Shown here in pieces: positions 28,213 through 34,349 of a stretch of DNA of 64,000 nucleotides. The notes under the pieces are model-generated. The model did not search any database. It saw nothing but the letters and a program-made list of their open reading frames with translations, and was not told the origin of the DNA. Numbering within the stretch: the first letter of the stretch is position 1; every line of letters begins with the position of its first letter. Source of the stretch: Phycisphaerales bacterium (GTDB lineage Bacteria > Planctomycetota > Phycisphaerae > UBA1845); the NCBI GenBank assembly GCA_020639115.1, contig JACKHG010000002.1, positions 496,001-560,000 on the forward strand, read 5' to 3'. Position numbers and translations under genes: made by a program.

Positions 28213-29817
28213 CTACGCGTCTGTACGCACGCGCGCCCAGTCGAGGTTGAAACGGGCCAGGTACTTGCGCAGTCGGTCGGCGTCGTTGGCGCTCTTGCGC
28301 TGCTGGCGCGAGGCGGCGAAGAGCCGGCGGCCGGCAGCCGACAGCGTCGCGCACTCCCGGCAGATGCGCACGACGCGGGCGAGCTGCACGCGATCGAACT
28401 CGTCGAGGTCGTCCGCGGCGCCGCCGAGCAGATCCGCGAGCACGTCCTCCTCGACGTGGTGTTCGCCCGGTGCGAGCATGCGCCACGACCGCGTCAGCCG
28501 GTCGATCTCCGCGTCGACGACCGCCTCGGTGATGCGGCCGGACGGCGCCATCGTCGCCATCCGCGCAATCGCCGCGTTCAGATCACGGAAGTTGCCCGCC
28601 CAGCACGTGGTCGGTGCCGTCGCGAAGCGAAGAAACCGCTGCAGCGCCTCGGTGTTGAAGCGGACCATCCGCCCGGTCGCGGCGGTAAGCTGGCTGAGTT
28701 CGTACTGGATGTTCGGCTCGAGGTCCTCGCGGCGCTGGGCGAGTCCGGGCAGCTCGAACGTCCAGAGGTTGATGCGCGCCAGCAGGTCGTTGCGGAACCC
28801 GCCGCGCGCCACCGCGCCGGCGAGGTCCCGGTTTGTCCCACAGATCAACTGAAAGTCGCTGGCCACCTCGCGATCGCAGCCCAGCGGGAAAAATCGCTTT
28901 TCCTCGATCGCGCGGAGCAGCATGGTCTGCTCGTCGATCGCCAGTTCCCCCACCTCATCCAGGAAGAGCATGCCGCGGTCGGCCTCGCGGATCAGGCCGG
29001 CCCGGTCGTGCGCCGCGCCGGTGAACGCACCGCGCTTGTGGCCGAAGAGGGCGGACATCGTCCCGTCGCCGCGGATGGTCGCACAGTTCACCTCGACGAA
29101 CCGGCCGGTGATCTGGCGGCGCTGCTTCTTCAACTCGTAGATGCGCCGGGCCAGGCTCGACTTGCCGGCGCCGGTCGGGCCGGTGAGCAGGATGGGGGCT
29201 TGCGAGTGGATCGCGACGTGCTCGATCTCGTCGATCATGCGGTTGAAGGCCGGGCTGCGCGTGGCGATGCCCGCCTTGAGAAAGTCGGTACCGCTGCGCT
29301 GCTCCGAGGCGAAGCGCTCGGCGATGCGGTCGTACTTGGAGAGGTCGAGGTCGATGATCGCGTAGCGTCCGGGTTCGCGCGACTGGTGGCGGCGCGGGGG
29401 CGCGGTCTGGATCAGCCGGGCGGGCAGGTGCCGCGATTCGGTGAGCAGGAACAGGCAGATCTGCACGACGTGCGTGCCCGTGGTGATGTGCACGAGGTAG
29501 TCCTCGTGCTCGGGGTCGAACGGGTACCCCGTCGCGAAGGCGTGGAGCACGCCGTAAACCTCCTCGAAATCCCAAGGGTCGCGGAATGCCGCGGCGTGCG
29601 TGCGGACGGTGGTTTCCGGCGAGACGATGCGGATGTCCTCGGCGAGTGCGTCGGCGAGCGGCTGGCTGCGGGCGTCGCAGAGCAGTTCGAGCCGGCTGAC
29701 GAGCAGATCCTCGTGCTGGCAGAGCGACACCGTGGGCCGCCACTGCGACCAGCGTTCGGGGCTGTCGCCGCGATCGAGCGCGGTGCCCACCAGACCGATG
29801 ACCACGTGTCGAGGCAT
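28213..29817 (-). CDS. rtcR: RtcR, sigma-54 activator of RNA repair genes
   Basis: 534 aa, close to the known family length. The N-terminal CARF domain (residues 1-180) has the family's VVIGLVGTALD, RWSQWRPTVSLCQ and DYLVHITTGTHVVQI; in this family it senses a terminal 2',3'-cyclic phosphate or related RNA ligand and relieves autoinhibition. The AAA+ domain has Walker A GPTGAGKS (about 213-220), the sigma-54 contact loop GAFTGA (about 263-268) and Walker B MLFLDEVGEL. The C-terminus is the DNA-binding part. It is divergent from the tRNA/Y RNA/rtcB array, its predicted target. Many stretches resemble E. coli RtcR as I remember it. Confidence 0.96.
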   Translation of the reverse strand: MPRHVVIGLVGTALDRGDSPERWSQWRPTVSLCQHEDLLVSRLELLCDARSQPLADALAEDIRIVSPETTVRTHAAAFRDPWDFEEVYGVLHAFATGYPFDPEHEDYLVHITTGTHVVQICLFLLTESRHLPARLIQTAPPRRHQSREPGRYAIIDLDLSKYDRIAERFASEQRSGTDFLKAGIATRSPAFNRMIDEIEHVAIHSQAPILLTGPTGAGKSSLARRIYELKKQRRQITGRFVEVNCATIRGDGTMSALFGHKRGAFTGAAHDRAGLIREADRGMLFLDEVGELAIDEQTMLLRAIEEKRFFPLGCDREVASDFQLICGTNRDLAGAVARGGFRNDLLARINLWTFELPGLAQRREDLEPNIQYELSQLTAATGRMVRFNTEALQRFLRFATAPTTCWAGNFRDLNAAIARMATMAPSGRITEAVVDAEIDRLTRSWRMLAPGEHHVEEDVLADLLGGAADDLDEFDRVQLARVVRICRECATLSAAGRRLFAASRQQRKSANDADRLRKYLARFNLDWARVRTDA

Positions 29818-30188
29818 ATCGCCAATATTCTAAGTAACGATACTAGAAGATAAAGATACTTGGTCCAGATGAGAATGGCAGTCGCACGGTAGCTGTGATT
29901 TGTGACGCGTAACTCACCTAAAGACAACGTGTTGCGATTCGTTTGGGCCGGGTGGCAGTGCTCTGGTACACCGACTGCACATGGTTCGGCGAGCCAGTCG
30001 TGTAAGCCTCGAAGTTGAGTGCCAGCCACTGGTTGCGGCAGGTGGAAGGCATGACGTGGTGAGGAACGGGGGGCGGTGCGCGATGCGCCGCTCCCCGAGG
30101 GGAGGGGCGGAATGATGAATGCGGAATGCGGAATGATGAATGGGCTGTGCCGGCACGTGGCGAAGTGTAAACCGGTGGTCGGTCGGAT
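29818..30188. other. Divergent control region between rtcR and the tRNA array
   Basis: A 371-bp interval with no credible gene. The part nearest rtcR (29,825-29,870) is AT-rich and holds two GATACT copies plus AAGTA/TACTT half-sites, which could form an activator site. A candidate sigma-54 promoter lies at 29,964. Bases 30,110-30,142 are a short low-complexity run of GAATGATGAATGCGGAATG-like units. Confidence 0.5.
29964..29979 (+). promoter_or_regulatory. Candidate sigma-54 promoter for the RNA repair array
   Basis: TGGTACACCGACTGCA matches the sigma-54 pattern TGGCACG-N4-TTGCA at ten of the twelve most conserved positions or close to it, with GG and GC exactly 10 nt apart. It points toward the tRNA array and would start transcription near 29,990, about 200 nt before the first tRNA. 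RtcR is a sigma-54 activator, so such a promoter is expected here. I found no better match in the interval. Confidence 0.55.
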
Positions 30189-30261
30189 GGCGGGATGGTG
30201 CAAGGGATAGCACGCCGGTCTACGAAACCGGAGGTTGCAGGTTCGAGTCCTGCTCTCGCTG
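30189..30261 (+). tRNA. tRNA-Arg(ACG)
   Basis: A full cloverleaf. The acceptor is GGCGGGA/TCTCGCT with a G1-T72 wobble, the D-stem GTGC/GCAC, the anticodon stem CCGGT/ACCGG with loop CTACGAA, and the T-arm GCAGG-TTCGAGT-CCTGC. The discriminator is G and CCA is not encoded. It is the first gene of the array. Confidence 0.85.
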
Positions 30262-30282
30262 TGCCGGTGACGCGGCGAAATC

Positions 30283-30357
30283 AGAGCCGCGACCGTAAGG
30301 GAGCGGACGCAACGCGGCGAGCAGTGTCGCGCGGCGTCCTCCAGAGGAACTCGTAGC
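30283..30357. repeat. Direct repeat upstream of tRNA-Arg(TCG), copy 1
   Basis: It starts AGAGCCGCGACCGTAAGGGA and ends CCAGAGGAACTCGTAGC. The unit is repeated immediately downstream, with the end of copy 2 running into the next tRNA. Its tail resembles the 5' end of that tRNA. Confidence 0.75.
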
Positions 30358-30365
30358 GAAGCAAC

Positions 30366-30439
30366 AGAGCCGCGACCGTAAGGGAGCGGAAGGGACGCGG
30401 GAGCAGTGTCGTGCGGCGTCCTCCAGAGGGGCTCGTAGC
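30366..30439. repeat. Direct repeat upstream of tRNA-Arg(TCG), copy 2
   Basis: Second copy with a few substitutions and small gaps, ending GGGGCTCGTAGC, which is the first part of tRNA-Arg(TCG). The pair suggests a local duplication that included a tRNA 5' end. Confidence 0.75.
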
Positions 30440-30501
30440 TCAATGGATAGAGCGCCTGGCTTCGAACCAGGAGGTTGGGAGTTCGAGTCTCTCCGGGTCC
30501 G
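30429..30501 (+). tRNA. tRNA-Arg(TCG)
   Basis: The acceptor is GGGCTCG/CGGGTCC, the D-arm GCTC-AATGGATA-GAGC, the anticodon stem CCTGG/CCAGG with loop CTTCGAA, and the T-arm GGGAG-TTCGAGT-CTCTC. The discriminator is G and there is no encoded CCA. Confidence 0.95.
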
Positions 30502-30517
30502 GTTGGGAAAGAGACTA

Positions 30518-30591
30518 CTGGGTGTGGGGCAATCCGGCAGCCCGCCTGGTTTGGGCCCAGGAGCGTGCAGGTTCAAATCCTGTCACCCAGA
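30518..30591 (+). tRNA. tRNA-Pro(TGG)
   Basis: The acceptor is CTGGGTG/CACCCAG, the D-arm GGGC-AATCCGGCA-GCCC, the anticodon stem CCTGG/CCAGG with loop TTTGGGC (G37), and the T-arm GCAGG-TTCAAAT-CCTGT. The discriminator is A. It lies 16 bp after the previous tRNA. Confidence 0.93.
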
Positions 30592-30669
30592 TCGAAGTGA
30601 CAAAGTGAGAAAGTGGGAAGGTGGGAAGGTGAGAAAGGGAAATAAGCGCGGCGGATTGCGCTGCTTGAG

Positions 30670-30740
30670 TGCGGGATGGTGTAACGGCAGCACATCGGTC
30701 TCTGACACCGGTGGTTCGGGTTCGAATCCCGGTCCCGCGA
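30670..30740 (+). tRNA. tRNA-Gln(CTG)
   Basis: The acceptor is TGCGGGA/TCCCGCG with a T1-G72 pair, which suits glutamine tRNAs with a weak first pair. The D-stem is GTGT/GCAC, the anticodon stem TCGGT/ACCGG with loop CTCTGAC, and the T-arm TCGGG-TTCGAAT-CCCGG. The discriminator is A. Confidence 0.9.
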
Positions 30741-30825
30741 TGGCGGGCTGCGCCCGCCATCGGGAGCAGGGGATGGGTGGAGCAGGTGAACAGGTGATCG
30801 GACGGTTATTTTGGGGATTTGGTCG

Positions 30826-30911
30826 GCGGTTGTGGCGGAACTGGCAGACGCACGCGCCTCAGAAGCGCGGGGGCTGAACGGCCCATGGGGGTTCGACTCC
30901 CTCCAGCCGCA
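30826..30911 (+). tRNA. tRNA-Leu(CAG)
   Basis: A class II tRNA. The acceptor is GCGGTTG/CAGCCGC, the anticodon stem CGCGC/GCGCG with loop CTCAGAA, the long variable arm GGGGCTGAACGGCCC, and the T-arm GGGGG-TTCGACT-CCCTC. Position 37 is A, whereas leucine CNN-reading tRNAs usually have G37. Confidence 0.95.
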
Positions 30912-31026
30912 GTTGCACCTGGGGACGCAAGTGTTTCTTGTGGAGCCGGTGGGGGCGTTGGCTTGGTGAAATCAACTGCTCACCTGTTCACCACTCAACT
31001 GCTCCCGGTCGCGGTGACGCGACCGA

Positions 31027-31110
31027 GCGGTCGTGGCGGAATTGGCAGACGCACCGGATCGAGAGTCCGGCGGGCTCGCGCTCGTGTGGGTTCAACTCCC
31101 ACCGACCGCA
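31027..31110 (+). tRNA. tRNA-Leu(GAG), with unusual C33
   Basis: Class II. The acceptor is GCGGTCG/CGACCGC, the anticodon stem CCGGA/TCCGG, and the loop TCGAGAG, which puts C rather than the near-universal T at position 33 and A at 37. A long variable arm is present and the T-arm is GTGGG-TTCAACT-CCCAC. The discriminator is A. The stems are intact, so it is probably expressed, but decoding competence is uncertain. Confidence 0.85.
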
Positions 31111-31128
31111 TTGATGAAACGAGGAGTG

Positions 31129-31304
31129 CACCAGGAGAACTTGCGGCGTGACGAATGCCGGTGGAACTACATGGGTCGCGGGTTCGAATCCCGCCAGGTC
31201 CAGTCGGATGTCGGACCACGGGCCTGTAGCTCAGTTGGATAGAGCAACGTGCGTCAGCGACGCATGCGCGAGTTTCATCATCACTGGTCGGAACGCCCCT
31301 GGTG
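31129..31304 (+). ncRNA. Y RNA-like RNA 1 with circularly permuted tRNA module
   Basis: A structured RNA read from pairing. The outer helix is CACCAGG (31129-31135) with CCTGGTG (31298-31304). The lower helix is GGCGTGACGA (31145-31154) with TCGGAACGCC (31288-31297), including tandem G-A mismatches. The internal-loop strand ATGCC follows, then the upper 9-bp helix 31160-31168/31271-31279. The tRNA-like part runs in permuted order: T-arm GCGGG-TTCGAAT-CCCGC (31178-31194), 3' acceptor CAGGTCC (31195-31201), an 18-nt linker, 5' acceptor GGGCCTG (31220-31226), TA, then D-arm GCTC-AGTTGGATA-GAGC. All seven acceptor pairs form. A hairpin (GTGCG/CGCAT) replaces the anticodon arm. Family assignment is inference from architecture and the rtc context. 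Confidence 0.7.
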
Positions 31305-31360
31305 GACTTGCCGCGCGGCAGAGGCCGGCGCGGGTGTTTTTCGAATGAACGAGGTCGTAC

Positions 31361-31500
31361 GTGGCGGCGAATGCCTGAGGAACTACATCGGACCTGGAGG
31401 TTGCGGGTGCAAGCCCCGCTGTGCGAGCGGCAGCTCGTGCATGGCTCAACTTCAGAGCGCCAGGCAAAAAAGCAGTTTCTCGAATCCTTGTCGCCGCCGC
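31361..31500 (+). ncRNA. Y RNA-like RNA 2 with permuted tRNA-Arg-like module
   Basis: The lower helix GTGGCGGCGA (31361-31370) pairs over 10 bp with 31491-31500. The internal-loop strand is ATGCC. The upper 9-bp helix is 31376-31384/31474-31482. The module in permuted order: TCGGA, anticodon-stem strand CCTGG (31393-31397), AGGTT, T-arm GCGGG-TGCAAGC-CCCGC, acceptor TGTGCGA (31420-31426), an 8-nt cap GCGGCAGC, acceptor TCGTGCA (31435-31441), TG, D-arm GCTC-AACTTCA-GAGC, then CCAGG (31460-31464). The acceptor pairs 7/7 with two wobbles and the anticodon stem 5/5. The D-loop lacks the GG dinucleotide and the T-loop is TGCAAGC, so it is a drifted mimic. It ends 23 bp before the next coding gene. 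Confidence 0.72.
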
Positions 31501-31523
31501 TTTTACTGTGCGGGAGTTGGATC

Positions 31524-32270
31524 ATGTTCAAGCGCGAACAGTATGCCACCGCGATCCGCGTCCATGAACGCGTGTACGCCTTCATCGCCTGGCTGCGGGG
31601 CGCGCGCCGGCGTTCCGCGCTGTGCTTCGACGAACGGCACGTGGCCATGAACGAGTTCGACGCGGCCCGCCGCTGGCTCGACCGCAACCGCGCTGTCATT
31701 CCGCCGGAGGTGTTTCCGGACGACCGTGAGAAGGACGCGTTCGTGAACATGCTTGTTTCGTTCGGGATGACGTCGCGTGGCGCCGTCGCGAGCGAACGGC
31801 ACCGTGGCGCTGCCTTCAATCCGCCCGTGGCGACCTGCACGTGCCGATTCTGCGGGGACCTGATCTGGCGGCTGGGGCAGCGTACGCTGCACGTGCGGAT
31901 GCGCAGCGATGCGCGTGGCGCGCGGATGCTCAAGCTGGCGGCGTTGCGGCGCATGGCCGCGACGCTGGCGCTGCCGCTGGGTGAGGCCGACCTCGAGGCG
32001 TTTCTGGCCCGGCGTACGGACGCGACGGACCGCGAACTCGCGATCGTCGCGTACGCCGACGAGCTCGTGCGCCGTTGTGGCTTCGACGAGAACCGGCTGG
32101 CCTACAGCCACCTGGCGCGCGGCGTGCTGGTGCTCTGGTACGAGATCGCGCGGGGTGCGAACGGGCGCGTTCCCCGGGGGTTCCGGCTGGAGGTTCAGCG
32201 GATCCTGCGGGCTCAGTCGCGGCTCGCGGCGCGGCTGAAGCGTGTTGTGGCGAGCGTACTGACGGAGTAG
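31524..32270 (+). CDS. Unknown protein nested among the Y RNA-like genes
   Basis: 248 aa, not recognised. The start at 31524 has GGAG 8-9 nt upstream; the same frame is open further back but would run through the structured RNA. It is rich in Arg, Ala and Leu and mostly helical by eye. A small Cys cluster (C105, C107, C110 in TCTCRFCG) could bind metal but is incomplete as a zinc finger. There is no signal peptide or membrane segment. It lies 23 bp after Y RNA-like RNA 2 and 9 bp before RNA 3, so it is almost certainly co-transcribed with them and with rtcB. A role in handling tRNA or Y RNA is guesswork from position. Confidence 0.75.
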   Translation: MFKREQYATAIRVHERVYAFIAWLRGARRRSALCFDERHVAMNEFDAARRWLDRNRAVIPPEVFPDDREKDAFVNMLVSFGMTSRGAVASERHRGAAFNPPVATCTCRFCGDLIWRLGQRTLHVRMRSDARGARMLKLAALRRMAATLALPLGEADLEAFLARRTDATDRELAIVAYADELVRRCGFDENRLAYSHLARGVLVLWYEIARGANGRVPRGFRLEVQRILRAQSRLAARLKRVVASVLTE

Positions 32271-32279
32271 AGTCCCGAC

Positions 32280-32436
32280 GAGGAACGCGGCGAATGCTGG
32301 AGAAACTACATAGAATCCAGGTGCCGCGCAAGCGGCGTGCAGGTTCAAATCCTGCCTGGTTACTCCCGTGGCCAGTGGTGGAAAGGGCATACACGCCTGG
32401 AATGAGTTTCTTCACCTTCTGGTCGCCGCGTTCCTC
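32280..32436 (+). ncRNA. Y RNA-like RNA 3 with permuted class II tRNA-Leu-like module
   Basis: The clearest of the three. The lower helix GAGGAACGCGGCGA (32280-32293) pairs perfectly over 14 bp with 32423-32436. The internal-loop strand is ATGC. The upper 9-bp helix is 32299-32307/32405-32413. The permuted module: TAGAA, stem strand TCCAG (32316-32320), long variable arm GCCGC-GCAA-GCGGC, T-arm GCAGG-TTCAAAT-CCTGC (32339-32355), acceptor CTGGTTA (32356-32362), a 6-nt cap CTCCCG, acceptor TGGCCAG (32369-32375), TG, the D-arm starting GTGG with GGG in its loop, then stem strand CTGGA (32397-32401) and AT. If the halves were joined, the loop would read AT-TAGAA, a leucine TAG anticodon with T33. 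It ends 25 bp before rtcB. Confidence 0.78.
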
Positions 32437-32461
32437 ATGGTTCATACTGAGTTGAGAATCA

Positions 32462-33967
32462 ATGAACACCGTAACGCAACAGAGCTCTTCACTCGTCCCC
32501 ACCGGCGAGGCCACGGCGATCCTGCCTGTTGCCGGCGGCAAGGTGCCGCCGGTGACCGTGATCGGGACCGAGGCCATCCGGCGGACGTTCGACGGGGCGT
32601 GTCTGCAGCAGGCGATCAACACGCGGCTCGCGCCCGGCGTGACCGAGGTCGTGATCAACCCCGACGCGCACGTGGGCTACGGCGCGCCGGTGGGTTGCGT
32701 CATGGCCTCGCCGACGCACATCTATCCCGGGCCGGTCGGCGTCGACATCAAGTGCTCGATGAGCCTGCTGCAGCTCGACCTGCCCGCGGACGCGATCGCG
32801 GATCAGAAGACGCGACGGGCGGTGATATCGGCTATCTGCCAGCGTACGCCGACCGGGGCGGGCCGCGGCCAGCAGCACGTGCCCAAGGCCCGGCACGTCG
32901 GCAAGGCCGACGGCCGCGACGTGGCGATCGAAGGCGCTTCGGCGGAGGTGTGCACCGCGCTGGGCATTCCTCCGCACTGGGCCGACCGCTGCGAGGACAG
33001 CCACCACGTGGGCCACGACGGCACCTGCGACGCCCTCGCCCTGCGCCTCGATGAGCTGCTCGACACGCACCGGTTTCCGAAGTTCGCTACCAAGGTGTCG
33101 CAGCTCGGCTCGTACGGCGGCGGCAACCACTTCGGCGAGTGCGAAGTCGTGCGCGTGGCGGACGATACGCGGGCGCGCTCGGCAGCGGAGGTCTTCGGCC
33201 TGCGCGACGGGTGCGTGGCGTTTCTGTCGCACTGCGGCTCGCGCGGCTTCGGGCACAACCTGGCGATGGGGCAGTTCAAGGCGCTGCAGGGCAAGTTCGA
33301 TGCCTGGAGTATTCCCTATCCGGGCGCCGACCGCGAGCTGTGCTACGCGCCGCTGGGCACGCCGGAGGCCGACGCGTACCTCGACGACATGGCCCTGGGG
33401 GCGAACTTCGCGACGGTGAATCACCTGCTGATCAACGCGCTGGTGCTGGAGGCGTTCGCGGAGGTCTTTCCCGGCGTGCGCGGCGAACTCGTGTACTTCA
33501 TCAGCCACAACATCGCGCGGCGCGAGATCGTGCACAACCAGCCGGCGTGGGTGATGCGCAAGGGCGCGACGCGCGCGTTTCCCGCGGGTCACCACGGGCT
33601 GCGCGACACGCCCTTCGCCGACACCGGCCACCCGATCCTGCTGCCGGGCGATCCGCAGCGCGGGTCCGCGGTCATGGTGGCGGAGGCCGGCGCGGAGAAG
33701 AGCTGCTACAGCGTGAATCACGGCGCGGGGCGGATCCTGGGCCGCAAGAACGCGATCCGCACGCTGGACCAGGCGGCGATCGACCGCTCGTTCGCGGAGC
33801 GCGACATCCTGACGAATTGCCGGAACTACCCGCTGGACGAGGCCCCGGCTGCCTACAAGGATTTCGACGAGGTGCTGCGTTCGGTGAAGCTCGCGGGCCT
33901 CGCGAGCGAGGTCGCCCGTCTGCAGGCGCGCTTCGTGATCAAGGACGCGGCGGAGGCGGACGATTAA
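32462..33967 (+). CDS. rtcB: RtcB, RNA 3'-phosphate/5'-OH ligase
   Basis: 501 aa. RtcB joins a 2',3'-cyclic-phosphate or 3'-phosphate RNA end to a 5'-OH end with GTP and Mn2+. Metal and active-site motifs are in place: D95 and C98 in GVDIKCSM, N222/H223 in GGGNHFGE, H257 in SHCGSRGFGH, H349 in SHNIAR, and the guanylylated His at H420 in VNHGAGR. GVDIKCS instead of the more common GxDInCG, and the longer length, place it in a divergent RtcB subgroup. It follows Y RNA-like RNA 3 by 25 bp with only a weak ribosome-binding site (TTGAGAATCA), so translation may depend on upstream RNA structure. Confidence 0.96.
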   Translation: MNTVTQQSSSLVPTGEATAILPVAGGKVPPVTVIGTEAIRRTFDGACLQQAINTRLAPGVTEVVINPDAHVGYGAPVGCVMASPTHIYPGPVGVDIKCSMSLLQLDLPADAIADQKTRRAVISAICQRTPTGAGRGQQHVPKARHVGKADGRDVAIEGASAEVCTALGIPPHWADRCEDSHHVGHDGTCDALALRLDELLDTHRFPKFATKVSQLGSYGGGNHFGECEVVRVADDTRARSAAEVFGLRDGCVAFLSHCGSRGFGHNLAMGQFKALQGKFDAWSIPYPGADRELCYAPLGTPEADAYLDDMALGANFATVNHLLINALVLEAFAEVFPGVRGELVYFISHNIARREIVHNQPAWVMRKGATRAFPAGHHGLRDTPFADTGHPILLPGDPQRGSAVMVAEAGAEKSCYSVNHGAGRILGRKNAIRTLDQAAIDRSFAERDILTNCRNYPLDEAPAAYKDFDEVLRSVKLAGLASEVARLQARFVIKDAAEADD

Positions 33968-33985
33968 AGCAGATGGAGTGTCAGT

Positions 33986-34312
33986 ATGAAACCGACGGCC
34001 CACGACATTATTAATTGGCAGAATGGTTTGACGCAAGAGTTTTCGAACTTCGGAAGAGTTGATTTGTTGGAAGCTGCCGAGCTAGATCATGCTCAGCAAA
34101 TTCGGACGCGAGGGTATGGTTTCGGGCTTCTGATGCGCAGTTATCAGGAATTTGCTCTTCAGACCATTGACGAAGCGTCCAAGCACGGCCATGTGCTGAA
34201 CATCTACAATGTGGGCCTAAATGTTGCGGCGTTTAGGCGGTTGCGAACGTGCTTGTTGACATTTGGCCCAGGTTACTACTTTGACGCGGGCAGCGCTCTG
34301 CGCACGGTGCTA
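33986..34312 (+). pseudogene. 5' part of an unknown gene between rtcB and rtcA, split by an IS
   Basis: The frame starts at 33986, 18 bp after rtcB, with GGAG upstream (GATGGAGTGTCAGTATG). It is open for 108 codons up to the IS insertion in codon 109 and then runs 19 codons into the element before a stop. There is no recognised domain; motifs seen include DLLEAAELDHAQQIRTRGYG and RSYQEFALQTIDEA. Base composition is visibly more AT-rich than rtcB and rtcA. Confidence 0.85.
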
Positions 34313-34329
34313 AATGACCGTGCGCGATT
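34313..34329. repeat. IS630 left terminal inverted repeat
   Basis: AATGACCGTGCGCGATT, identical over 17 bp to the reverse complement of the right end; the next base differs. Confidence 0.93.
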
Positions 34330-34349
34330 CGTAGGCGCGAGTCTGAGTC

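Noticed and set aside
29412..30443. A 343-codon minus-strand frame running across tRNA-Arg(ACG)
   Set aside because: It is the rtcR region in another frame joined to repeat DNA and crosses a tRNA gene, so it is not coding.
30443..30877. A 144-codon frame over the tRNA cluster
   Set aside because: It lies on top of four tRNA genes and reads their conserved T-arm sequence.
31222..31262. A complete ordinary tRNA starting GGGCCTGTAGCTCAG
   Set aside because: No T-arm or 3' acceptor strand follows. The matching 3' half (CAGGTCC) lies upstream at 31195-31201, which led to the permuted-module reading instead.
31302..31523. An N-terminal extension of the 248-aa protein
   Set aside because: It would run through Y RNA-like RNA 2, while a good ribosome-binding site precedes the ATG at 31524.
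32280..32436. A rho-independent terminator before rtcB (14-bp GC-rich stem)
   Set aside because: The two strands are 129 nt apart and enclose an ordered tRNA-like fold, and no T-run follows; a structured RNA explains it better.
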